The notes under the pieces are model-generated. The model was given only the letters and a program-made list of their open reading frames with translations, had not been told where the DNA came from and made no database searches. Below are positions 8,932 to 15,498 of a stretch of DNA of 34,058 nucleotides, piece by piece (positions within the stretch are counted from its first letter, which is position 1; each line of letters opens with the position of its first letter). The DNA comes from an uncultured Eubacteriales bacterium (GTDB taxonomy: Bacteria; Bacillota; Clostridia; Christensenellales; UBA1242). Where the stretch lies: NCBI GenBank assembly GCA_905203455.1, contig CAJKVX010000003.1, forward strand, positions 1 to 34,058, written 5' to 3'. The translations under genes and the position numbers were made by a program.

Positions 8932-9996
8932 TTACAAAAACAGGTTTTTGCACTCTAATTTATTAGAAAACATTTCTTCAAGTGTTTTAATAAGCCCAGA
9001 AGAATACAAGTTTGAAACAACAGGGCTAAGCATTCCTAAATTTGCCACCTTTTGCTGATTTTTTTCACTTAAACAAAACTCAATAAATTTACTTGCATAT
9101 TTAGCCCTAAGTTCCCCAAAAGCGTTGGTGTAGCCAAGATAACACACCATGTCAGTAAATTCGCTAAACGGCTCCATAATAACATTTTCCATGGCTCCTG
9201 CTTGAACCTTGTTTTCAATTCTTGCAACATCACGCAATGTGCCAACAAGAATGTTTGCGTTCCCGCTTACAAATTCAGTGTAAGCCTCATATGAACTAAG
9301 GGTTTCACTTTCAGGCAAAACAGATAAATCATTTTTTTCTAAACTTAAACTTTCAATAATGTTTTTAGGGCTTGTTTTACCACCACCGCCGTAAACACAT
9401 GAATAAACAGACTTTTCTTTCTTTCCTACCTTTTTAGTATACCCCGTTTCAAACAAAATTTTACTTAAATTCCCCGCCTCATTGTAAGCATTTAGAGCAG
9501 TAGACATCTGTGAAATAAGCATATACCCCGAATAACAAAACGGCACTGCTAAAAGCCCATTTTCAGCCTTGCCACTTTCAAGCAAAGTGCTGTTTACATT
9601 TTTAAAATTTTCTTGATTAATCTGAGCAAGATATGGTTTTATTTGCTCTTGAACCCCCTGTGAAAAACTAAACAAATCTGGCATGTTTCCTGCTTCAAGC
9701 AAATTTTCAAGTTCACTTACACTAACATTTTTCACAAAAATGTAAAGACCTTTATTTTCACTTTCAAACTCAATGGCTCTTTTTTCAAGCCACCTTGACC
9801 TTGAAGCAGTTCCCCCTTCAAATGTGTCAATATGCCAAAGTTCAATAACACCAAGATATTCAGATTTTTCACCAAAAAAAGTTTTGTCTAAATTTTGGTT
9901 AGTTGCTGATTTTATAAGTGGAAAACACACAACAATTAAAATTATAACTGCCACAACCAAAACAATTAAAACATATTTTAAACCTCGTTTTGCCAT
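8932..9996 (-). CDS. Orphan membrane-anchored extracellular solute-binding protein
   Basis: The 354-residue protein has an N-terminal hydrophobic segment (about residues 7-28) and then a mature domain resembling family-1 ABC solute-binding proteins. Support comes from LGVIELWHIDTFEGG, the WLEKRAIEFESENKG helix, NMPDLFSFSQG and AVPFCYSGYMLISQ. In the family these bind sugars or related solutes outside the membrane. The only Cys near the membrane segment (VVCFP) lacks the small residue required of a lipobox, so an uncleaved anchor is more likely than a lipoprotein. No permease or ATPase genes are nearby, so it is an orphan. The SD (GGG) and ATG lie in the stem of a 10-bp hairpin (9994-10027). 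The ligand is unknown. Confidence 0.8.
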   Translation of the reverse strand: MAKRGLKYVLIVLVVAVIILIVVCFPLIKSATNQNLDKTFFGEKSEYLGVIELWHIDTFEGGTASRSRWLEKRAIEFESENKGLYIFVKNVSVSELENLLEAGNMPDLFSFSQGVQEQIKPYLAQINQENFKNVNSTLLESGKAENGLLAVPFCYSGYMLISQMSTALNAYNEAGNLSKILFETGYTKKVGKKEKSVYSCVYGGGGKTSPKNIIESLSLEKNDLSVLPESETLSSYEAYTEFVSGNANILVGTLRDVARIENKVQAGAMENVIMEPFSEFTDMVCYLGYTNAFGELRAKYASKFIEFCLSEKNQQKVANLGMLSPVVSNLYSSGLIKTLEEMFSNKLECKNLFL

Positions 9997-10027
9997 ACCC
10001 TTTTCACCGCTTTTATTAAAGGGTATG
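9994..10027 (-). promoter_or_regulatory. Hairpin enclosing the start codon and SD of the solute-binding protein gene
   Basis: Perfect 10-bp inverted repeat CATACCCTTT (9994-10003) / AAAGGGTATG (10018-10027) with a 14-base loop. On the minus strand the downstream arm contains the GGG of the Shine-Dalgarno and the ATG itself, so the folded mRNA would hide the ribosome-binding site. The repeat is seen directly; a regulatory role is inferred. Confidence 0.55.
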
Positions 10028-10108
10028 CAAAAAATTTTAAGATATTCATAAGTTAAAACTTGCTTAAAAGATTTTATTCACATCTAAAAAACCCTTAAAA
10101 TTTCAGGC

Positions 10109-10139
10109 AAAAAAAGAAGTGTTATGTTCAGCATAACAC
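10109..10139 (-). terminator. Rho-independent terminator after the secreted repeat protein gene
   Basis: Stem GTGTTATG (10119-10126) / CATAACAC (10132-10139) with a 5-base loop, followed on the minus strand by a T-run (10109-10115). It lies just 16 bases past the stop of the gene at 10156. Confidence 0.85.
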
Positions 10140-10155
10140 CCCATTTTAACTTTGT

Positions 10156-11523
10156 TTAAACGCTTTGAACAACACCTTCTGTTGGCTCTGCCACAACAAA
10201 ATAGCAATAACTTGTGCTTTGCAAATCCCCATTTCTGTCACAAACTTGCAGGCAGAACCTGTAAACCCCCTCAACCGAAAGTTCTTCTTGATAAACAAAC
10301 CCGCAATTAAGCCCATTTTGATTACTACAAGAATTTCTAAATTCAGTAATTGACTGGCTTGTGCTGCTTCCCAAAATGTCAAACCCATCACTCATGTTTC
10401 TTTTTTCAACATAGTAGGTTACGGTTGCATCATCAGGCAAACTCTCTTCAACATCAAACGCAATTGCAGTTGATGAGTTAATGTAATAAACTAAGTTTTT
10501 GCTAAACCCCTGCCCGTTGTTGACCATGTTGGTTAATTTTGTTTTGTAATTAACATTTAAAACTGGAAAAGTTATTGTAGTTTGGGCAAGTGTTCCACCA
10601 TCTTCGGTGTAAAGTTCAATAAGCAAACTGTAATCACCATCAGCAATCACTGATGAAGGAATGGTTAAATCAAGGTAAACTGTTGACTGAGTGGTAGTGC
10701 TGAATGCAAAACTTTTTTCTTGTGCCCAATCATCACCAATTTTTGTGTCACCTTGGTAAAGTTCAAACTTTGTGGTTTCAGGAAGGCTAACATCACCAAC
10801 AAATGAAACCCTAATTCCCCTTCCCTTTTGGCTAACAGTGTTGTCAGTTGAATTTGAAGGAGAAATTGTCAAACTTACCCTTTCGGTTGAATCTGTGTAA
10901 ACCGTTTCATTAGTTTTTTGTGCTGATATTGAAAAGGTTGTTTGTTCGCTAACAATGGTAAAGTTTGCTGAAAGGCTTGTTGTGTTACCATCTTGCCTTG
11001 AAAGTGTTAAGGTGTAACTTCCTGTGTTAAGGCTTGTGTTGCTTAAATTAACTGTAATTTGCAGGCATTCATTAACGGCTAGCCCCGCAGTGTAATTAGT
11101 TTGAAATGATGTTTGCCCATAAGCAAAATCTTCAAGATAAATCACGCTTTGCTGTGAACTTGTTGTGAACATATATGTTTTAACAGCGCTCGTGTAATCT
11201 CTTAAAATAAACTGAGTGCCCGCAGGAAAAGCGTTATTGCCATTAAGTGAAAGAGTGTAAGTTGGGTTGCTTGTTTGTGGAACAAAAGAAGTGTTAAACT
11301 GAACGGTAAACACTGAGTTTGACCCCACAGAAATTACCTGAGAACTTGTTATCTGCCCCATTGCATATCCGCTTTGCGTTAAAACTGATGAACTGGTAAC
11401 ATTTGCTGCAAAAGCCTTTTCTTCTTTAAAACTAAAAACGGTTGCAGTTAGCAAAAAACAAATGCCAAGCATTAGTGAAAGAGTTATATTTCTTAAAGTG
11501 TTAAGTAATTTAATTTTCCCCAT
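10156..11523 (-). CDS. Secreted protein with three tandem beta-sandwich-like repeats
   Basis: This 455-residue exported protein starts at the ATG at 11523. A TTG further upstream would lie inside the -35 box and is unlikely. The signal peptide has a hydrophobic core (ITLSLMLGICFLLTATVF) and a probable cleavage after KAFAA. The mature part is Ser/Thr-rich and beta-rich, with no catalytic motif. I see three diverged copies of one unit. Each has a LP/PAGT-F-L-like entry strand, a SxQSxIYL-type strand and a final GxYxLxL...DG...A-FxIV pair: ending in SLSANFTIV, then AQTTITFPVL, then STSYCYFVV. The third copy has five cysteines. A surface or adhesive role is likely only by analogy. A TTGACA-17-TATACT promoter precedes it and a terminator follows, so it is monocistronic. 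I do not recognise the family. Confidence 0.8.
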   Translation of the reverse strand: MGKIKLLNTLRNITLSLMLGICFLLTATVFSFKEEKAFAANVTSSSVLTQSGYAMGQITSSQVISVGSNSVFTVQFNTSFVPQTSNPTYTLSLNGNNAFPAGTQFILRDYTSAVKTYMFTTSSQQSVIYLEDFAYGQTSFQTNYTAGLAVNECLQITVNLSNTSLNTGSYTLTLSRQDGNTTSLSANFTIVSEQTTFSISAQKTNETVYTDSTERVSLTISPSNSTDNTVSQKGRGIRVSFVGDVSLPETTKFELYQGDTKIGDDWAQEKSFAFSTTTQSTVYLDLTIPSSVIADGDYSLLIELYTEDGGTLAQTTITFPVLNVNYKTKLTNMVNNGQGFSKNLVYYINSSTAIAFDVEESLPDDATVTYYVEKRNMSDGFDILGSSTSQSITEFRNSCSNQNGLNCGFVYQEELSVEGVYRFCLQVCDRNGDLQSTSYCYFVVAEPTEGVVQSV

Positions 11524-11539
11524 AATTTTACCTAATAAT

Positions 11540-11568
11540 AGTATAAAATTTTTAAAAACACCTGTCAA
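11540..11568 (-). promoter_or_regulatory. Sigma-A promoter of the secreted repeat protein gene
   Basis: On the minus strand TTGACA (11563-11568), a 17-base spacer and TATACT (11540-11545). The -10 box ends 16 bases before the ATG, so the leader is only about 10 bases, with a short AGG close to the 5' end. Confidence 0.8.
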
Positions 11569-11626
11569 TCAAATCAAGTTACTATCAGGTCTATTTTACC
11601 CTTAAAATTTTTGGTTATGCAAAGAA

Positions 11627-11653
11627 TAAAAAAACAATGTAAACACATTGTTT
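11627..11653 (-). terminator. Rho-independent terminator of a small transcription unit
   Basis: Stem AAACAATG (11632-11639) / CATTGTTT (11646-11653), 6-base loop, T-run on the minus strand at 11628-11634. It is 138 bases beyond the uvrC stop and directly follows the small unit at 11654-11721. Confidence 0.8.
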
Positions 11654-11658
11654 CATGC

Positions 11659-11700
11659 TTAAATTTTGCCAATAAAAATGCTAACATTTCCCTTTTTCAT
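11659..11700 (-). CDS. Possible 13-residue micropeptide
   Basis: A short frame starts ATG with GGGAG 9 bases upstream and ends TAA 5 bases before the terminator stem. It sits inside the small transcript 11627-11721. At this length codon statistics are uninformative, so support comes only from the ribosome-binding site and the promoter/terminator frame. Confidence 0.25.
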   Translation of the reverse strand: MKKGNVSIFIGKI

Positions 11701-11727
11701 TTGCACAAACTCCCATTTTATATGATA

Positions 11728-11756
11728 AGTTTATATAATACGACAATATTTGTCAA
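11728..11756 (-). promoter_or_regulatory. Promoter of the small unit downstream of uvrC
   Basis: On the minus strand TTGACA (11751-11756), 17-base spacer, TAAACT (11728-11733). The -35 is a perfect consensus; the -10 matches 4 of 6. Confidence 0.5.
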
Positions 11757-11790
11757 ATCAAATTATAAAGTTTTTTATACAAATTTTTGT

Positions 11791-13620
11791 TTACTTTTTC
11801 TCATGCAAAAAATTGTAAATTGTAAGTGCAGTTTTTGGGCCAATTCCCTCAACCTGCCCAATTTCAAAGGGCGTTGCATTTAAAAGATTATCCATTGTTT
11901 TAAAATGTTTGTAAAGAAGGTTAAGTCGCTTTTTGCCAATACCTTCAATGTTTTCAAGTTCACTTGCATAGCCTTTGCTTCTTATAAGTTTGTGGTAAGT
12001 TATTGCAAATCTGTGAGCCTCATCACGAACTCTTTGCAAAAGTTTCAATGCGTTGTTATCTCTTTTTAGTTTAATTGGCTGATTGCTAGCAGTTGTGTAA
12101 ATTTCTTCGTCTTTCTTTGCCAAACTTATAATGGTGATATCTAGCCCTAAATTTTGCGCAATTTCTTTTGCAGCATGAAGTTGCCCTAGCCCACCATCAA
12201 TTAAAATAACATCAGGCGTTTTGTCAAAATTCTTTTCTTTGTTTTTAAGTTTTGTTAACCTTCTAAGCAAGGTTTCAGCCATGCTTGCAAAGTCGTTAGC
12301 ACCTTCAACAGTTTTAATTTTAAACTTTCGGTATTCACTTTTTGCGGGCTCACCATTTTCAAAAACAACCATTGAACTAACATTGTTTGTTCCGCTGATG
12401 TTTGAAATATCATACCCTTCAATTCGGTAAATTTTATCTAGCCCTAAAATTTCAGCCAGTTCTTTTTGTGCATCAATTGTAAGTTTTTGGTGCCTTGCAA
12501 CCCTGTCTTGCGAATGAGTTGCATATTCTTTTGCATTCATAATTACGTTTTTGCAAAGTTGAACTTTAATTCCCCTTTCAGGAATAACAATTTTAACATT
12601 GCACAAAAATTTTTCATCAAGATATTTTTTAAGCATATCTGCGTGCTCGCCATCTAACTGCATGCACACAATTTCCTTTGGAACAACAGGTTGAGTGTTG
12701 TAATAATTGCTAATAAAAGTAAGCATTGCCTCACTTTCATTTTCAGCATAAAGTGTGCTTGGAAAATTAACTTGACCAACATTTTTGCCGTTTCTTATCA
12801 TCATAACATTAAACGCACTAAGTTCATCAAGTTGTGCATACCCAAAAATATCAATACTTTTTGTGTAAGCAAGGTCTGTTATAATCTGCTCGTCAAGTTT
12901 TTCAATAGTTTCAATTTGATTTTTAATTTCAATTGCCTGCTCAAATTTAAGTTCATCAGCCAATTTGTGCATTTTTTCGGTAAGCAATTTTTTTATTTTT
13001 AATGTTTTTCCATTTAAAAAGTTTTCAATGTCATCAATAACACTGTTATATTCACTTTCACTAACCCTTCCAGCACAAGGCGCCAAACAATCGCCAATTT
13101 CGCCATGCAAACATGGCCTTTTTGTGGTTTTTTGCTTGCTAAAATCAATGTTACACCACCTTATTTTAAAGGCACTTTTAATGCATTTTAAAATGTCATA
13201 AACATTCATTCCTGTAACAAAAGGTCCAAACAACCCCTTGTTTACCTTAGGGCGTCTTATCACCTGAACTCTTGGAAATTTTTCATCACGGTTAATGTAA
13301 ATATACGGAAAAGATTTATCATCTTTAAGCAAAATGTTATATTTAGGCTTATATTTTTTAATAAGCGTGTTTTCAAGGTTAAATGCGTCAAGTTCGCTGT
13401 TTGTAATAATATAGTCAAAATCATAAACATTGCTTGCCATTATTTGAGTTTTCATGTTTTTAGGGGAATTGTCAAAATATTGCTTAACACGATTTCTAAG
13501 TTTTTTAGCCTTGCCAACATAAATCACTTGCCCCTCATTATTTTTCATCAAATAAACACCACTTTGAAGTGGCAATAACTTAACTTTTTCTCTTAACTTT
13601 TCAATATTTACACTTTGCAT
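11791..13620 (-). CDS. uvrC: Excinuclease ABC subunit C
   Basis: UvrC makes the two incisions around UvrAB-bound DNA lesions in nucleotide excision repair. The 609 residues carry the N-terminal GIY-YIG nuclease (GVY at 21-23, YVGKAKKLRNRV from 34). A cysteine segment (RPCLHGEIGDCLAPC) follows at about 165-180, then a UVR motif (ADELKFEQAIEIKNQIE). The C-terminal RNase H-like nuclease has EGYDISNISG and VILIDGGLGQLHAA. A tandem helix-hairpin-helix (ENIEGIGKKRLNLL and GQVEGIGPKTALTI) ends the protein. Length and order are normal. The ATG has no Shine-Dalgarno; a TATAAT ends 6 bases before it, so the mRNA is probably leaderless. In other Clostridia uvrC lies close to murB, as here. Confidence 0.97.
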   Translation of the reverse strand: MQSVNIEKLREKVKLLPLQSGVYLMKNNEGQVIYVGKAKKLRNRVKQYFDNSPKNMKTQIMASNVYDFDYIITNSELDAFNLENTLIKKYKPKYNILLKDDKSFPYIYINRDEKFPRVQVIRRPKVNKGLFGPFVTGMNVYDILKCIKSAFKIRWCNIDFSKQKTTKRPCLHGEIGDCLAPCAGRVSESEYNSVIDDIENFLNGKTLKIKKLLTEKMHKLADELKFEQAIEIKNQIETIEKLDEQIITDLAYTKSIDIFGYAQLDELSAFNVMMIRNGKNVGQVNFPSTLYAENESEAMLTFISNYYNTQPVVPKEIVCMQLDGEHADMLKKYLDEKFLCNVKIVIPERGIKVQLCKNVIMNAKEYATHSQDRVARHQKLTIDAQKELAEILGLDKIYRIEGYDISNISGTNNVSSMVVFENGEPAKSEYRKFKIKTVEGANDFASMAETLLRRLTKLKNKEKNFDKTPDVILIDGGLGQLHAAKEIAQNLGLDITIISLAKKDEEIYTTASNQPIKLKRDNNALKLLQRVRDEAHRFAITYHKLIRSKGYASELENIEGIGKKRLNLLYKHFKTMDNLLNATPFEIGQVEGIGPKTALTIYNFLHEKK

Positions 13621-13626
13621 GTATTA

Positions 13627-13655
13627 ATTATAACAAACTTGTCAACTTTTAACAA
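13627..13655 (-). promoter_or_regulatory. uvrC promoter, apparently leaderless
   Basis: On the minus strand TTGTTA (13650-13655), 17-base spacer, perfect TATAAT (13627-13632), then only 6 bases (TAATAC) before the ATG at 13620. Transcription would begin at or next to the start codon. Confidence 0.7.
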
Positions 13656-13666
13656 TAATTTGAACC

Positions 13667-13696
13667 AAAAATAAAAGAGGTTAAAACCTTAACCCC
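13667..13696 (-). terminator. Terminator of the small membrane protein gene
   Basis: Stem of 8 bp (13677-13684 with 13689-13696, including one G-U pair), 4-base loop, followed on the minus strand by a T-rich run (13667-13676). It lies directly after the stop at 13705. Confidence 0.8.
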
Positions 13697-13704
13697 TTAA
13701 AATT

Positions 13705-13998
13705 TTAAAACCCTTGCATTTGATTCATTGTGTTATTCATTATTCCAACTCCCGCTGCAAAAACAACAATAGCCAAAATAATTGAAATAACAACAACCAC
13801 AACCAATGTCCACAGCCAGCCCTTTAAAAATGTTTTCCATTCATAAGTAAGACCTTTTTCTTTATAAATAAAGTAGCCAATTAAAAGCCCAATAAGCCCC
13901 AAAAATAAAGAACATATCACCCCAATCATAACCTTGCTTTCGCCCTGACTGTTTGCCTTTTGCTCATTTAAATTATTTGTGTTGCTAACTTCACTCAT
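13705..13998 (-). CDS. Small two-helix membrane protein of unknown function
   Basis: This 97-residue protein has a polar, Asn/Gln-rich N-terminus (1-22), a first membrane helix at about 23-45 (VMIGVICSLFLGLIGLLIGYFIY) and a short basic/aromatic loop (KEKGLTYEWKTFLKGW). A second long helix spans about 60-86. I do not recognise the family. The SD is excellent (AAGGAGG, 6-7 bases to the ATG). The promoter is TTGACT-17-TATAAT, and its -10 box lies inside a 12-bp palindrome repeated elsewhere in the intergenic region. The gene is divergent from the HTH regulator at 14123, so it is the likely target of that regulator. It has its own terminator. Resistance, toxin-antidote or stress functions would all fit; nothing in the sequence decides. 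Confidence 0.75.
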   Translation of the reverse strand: MSEVSNTNNLNEQKANSQGESKVMIGVICSLFLGLIGLLIGYFIYKEKGLTYEWKTFLKGWLWTLVVVVVISIILAIVVFAAGVGIMNNTMNQMQGF

Positions 13999-14026
13999 TG
14001 CTCTTCCTCCTTAATGTATTTTAGAA

Positions 14027-14038
14027 TTTTATCTAATG
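14027..14038. promoter_or_regulatory. Operator copy 1 (imperfect)
   Basis: TTTTATCTAATG, 10 of 12 positions identical to the reverse complement of operator copy 3. It lies in the leader of the small membrane protein gene. Its centre is 16 bases from that of copy 2. Confidence 0.45.
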
Positions 14039-14042
14039 CATA

Positions 14043-14054
14043 CATTATATAATG
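14043..14054. promoter_or_regulatory. Operator copy 2 (perfect palindrome)
   Basis: CATTATATAATG is a perfect 12-bp palindrome. The -10 hexamer TATAAT of the membrane protein gene (14044-14049, minus) lies inside it, so a bound protein would block RNA polymerase. Confidence 0.6.
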
Positions 14055-14072
14055 CAAAAGTCTATAAGTCAA
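14044..14072 (-). promoter_or_regulatory. Promoter of the small membrane protein gene
   Basis: On the minus strand TTGACT (14067-14072), 17-base spacer, TATAAT (14044-14049). The leader is about 40 bases and ends with AAGGAGG before the ATG at 13998. Confidence 0.8.
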
Positions 14073-14078
14073 CAAAAA

Positions 14079-14108
14079 TTTACATATATAATTATTTCAT
14101 TAGATAAT
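14079..14108 (+). promoter_or_regulatory. Probable promoter of the HTH regulator gene
   Basis: TTTACA (14079-14084), 18-base spacer, GATAAT (14103-14108). The -10 box lies inside operator copy 3. An alternative -10 TATAAT at 14087-14092 has no good -35. Confidence 0.5.
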
Positions 14109-14109
14109 G
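14098..14109. promoter_or_regulatory. Operator copy 3
   Basis: CATTAGATAATG, 11 of 12 identical to copy 2, centred 55 bases (about five helical turns) from it and just upstream of the regulator's Shine-Dalgarno. This suggests autoregulation. Confidence 0.55.
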
Positions 14110-14122
14110 GAAAGGTTAAATA

Positions 14123-14344
14123 ATGATTAAATTAAATGTTTTAGAATTGTTAAAAAGCAAAGGCAAAACTAAATATTGGTTATACATTCAAATGGGAATG
14201 AGTTACCAAAATTTCAACAAAATGGTAAACAACCAAACAAAGTCAATTCAATATGAAAATATTGAACTTTTGTGTAACATTTTTGATTGCTCGCCAAATG
14301 AATTGTTCAAAATTGTTCCAGACATCAAAAACAAAAAAATATGA
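14123..14344 (+). CDS. Small Cro/CI-type HTH transcriptional regulator
   Basis: The 73-residue protein is a single helix-turn-helix domain of the short XRE/YozG-like type. LNVLELLKSKGKTKYWLYIQMGMSYQNFNKMV gives the HTH (about 5-36), followed by IQYENIELLCNIFDCSPNELFKI, the third and fourth helices usual for Cro/CI domains. There is no effector domain, so it probably binds as a dimer to the palindromes next door. The start has AAAGG 7 bases before the ATG. It is transcribed divergently from the small membrane protein gene, with two of the three operators over the two promoters, so it probably represses itself and that gene. The stop codon lies within its terminator stem. Confidence 0.85.
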   Translation: MIKLNVLELLKSKGKTKYWLYIQMGMSYQNFNKMVNNQTKSIQYENIELLCNIFDCSPNELFKIVPDIKNKKI

Positions 14345-14368
14345 GCCAAAAACAATGCTCATATTTTT
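14335..14368 (+). terminator. Terminator of the HTH regulator gene, possibly bidirectional
   Basis: 12-bp stem AAAAATATGAGC (14335-14346) / GCTCATATTTTT (14357-14368) with a 10-base loop. The TGA stop (14342-14344) is in the stem. A-runs on the other side could also stop prfA transcripts from the right. Confidence 0.85.
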
Positions 14369-14429
14369 ATTTTTAATTTAGTTTAAGGTTAACTTTTTAT
14401 TATTTTTTGTTTCAGGTAAATTTTTGCTT

Positions 14430-15497
14430 TTAGTCAATGGCTGCAAGCCTTGCTTGTTGGTCAGCAATTTGAAGGGCTTCAACCATTTCATCAATGTTGC
14501 CGTTCATAAAACTATCAAGGCTGTAAAGAGTAAGGTTAATTCGGTGGTCAGTCACCCTGTTTTGCGGAAAGTTATATGTTCTTATCTTTTCGCTTCTGTC
14601 CCCGCTTCCAACTTGAAGTTTTCTTTTTTGGGCATATTCTTTATCTGCCTGCCCTTGGTAATAATCATAAAGTTTTGCTTTAAGCCAGTTAAGGGCTTTT
14701 TCACGGTTTTTAACTTGGCTTCTTTCATCTTGGCAAGCAACAATAATTCCTGTTGGTTTGTGAGTTATTCTTATTGCGCTTTCTGTTTTGTTAACATGTT
14801 GCCCACCTGCTCCACCACTTCGATATGTAACAATTTCAAGGTCTTTTTCATTTATTTCAATGTTAACATTAACAGCTTCTGGCAAAACCGCAACTGTGGC
14901 TGTTGAAGTGTGCACTCTGCCCTGACTTTCGGTTTCAGGAACTCTTTGAACTCTGTGAACCCCGCTTTCAAATTTAAATTTTGAAAATGCCCCATGCCCT
15001 TTCACCATAAAAGAAACTTCTTTAACTCCGCCTGCTTCGGTGTAGTTCCCGTCAAGTTCTTCAATGGTAAATCTGTGTTTGTCAGCATAAAGACCATACA
15101 TTCTTTTAAGTTCTGCTGCAAAAAGGCTTGCTTCATCTCCGCCCGCCCCCGCACGAATTTCAATAATAACATTTTTTTCATCATCTTCATCTTTAGGAAG
15201 CAACATAATTTTAAGTTCATGCTCAATTTCTTGCAACTTGGTTTTGCAATTTTGCCATTCTTCTTCAAGAAGTGCAAGCATTTCAGGGTCACTTTCAATC
15301 TGTTGAAGTGAAAGGTTTTGATTCATGTCATCTTCATATTTAACATATTCATCATATTTTTCAACAATAGGTGCAAGGTCAGCATGCTCTTTAACAAGTT
15401 TTTGCCAGGTTTGTTGGTCCTGCAAAATTTCAGGGTCACTAATTTTTTTTGTCAACTCTTCAAACTTCTCTTTAAGTAATTTAAGTTTTTCAATCAT
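14430..15497 (-). CDS. prfA: Peptide chain release factor 1
   Basis: RF1 recognises UAA and UAG at the ribosomal A site and releases the peptide. The 355 residues start at the ATG at 15497, which has AAGGAG 7 bases upstream; a longer frame would run into prmC. The PxT codon-recognition motif is PET (187-189, in RVPETESQGR), which marks RF1 rather than RF2 (SPF). The catalytic GGQ is at 231-233 (GGAGGQHVN), followed by the KTESAIRITH segment. The prmC stop is 1 base before the start, so the two are translationally coupled. This makes sense because PrmC methylates the GGQ glutamine. Confidence 0.97.
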   Translation of the reverse strand: MIEKLKLLKEKFEELTKKISDPEILQDQQTWQKLVKEHADLAPIVEKYDEYVKYEDDMNQNLSLQQIESDPEMLALLEEEWQNCKTKLQEIEHELKIMLLPKDEDDEKNVIIEIRAGAGGDEASLFAAELKRMYGLYADKHRFTIEELDGNYTEAGGVKEVSFMVKGHGAFSKFKFESGVHRVQRVPETESQGRVHTSTATVAVLPEAVNVNIEINEKDLEIVTYRSGGAGGQHVNKTESAIRITHKPTGIIVACQDERSQVKNREKALNWLKAKLYDYYQGQADKEYAQKRKLQVGSGDRSEKIRTYNFPQNRVTDHRINLTLYSLDSFMNGNIDEMVEALQIADQQARLAAID

Positions 15498-15498
15498 T

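Larger units (their letters stand above)
11627..11721 (-). ncRNA. Candidate small RNA or micropeptide transcript (~95 nt)
   Basis: Between uvrC and the secreted protein gene there is a complete unit on the minus strand: a TTGACA-17-TAAACT promoter (11728-11756), about 95 transcribed bases and a strong terminator. Inside lies a possible 13-codon reading frame (11659-11700, MKKGNVSIFIGKI) with GGGAG 9 bases before its ATG. The product may be the peptide or the RNA itself; the sequence does not decide. It could also be the 3' tail of the uvrC message, since no terminator lies between uvrC and this element. Confidence 0.4.
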
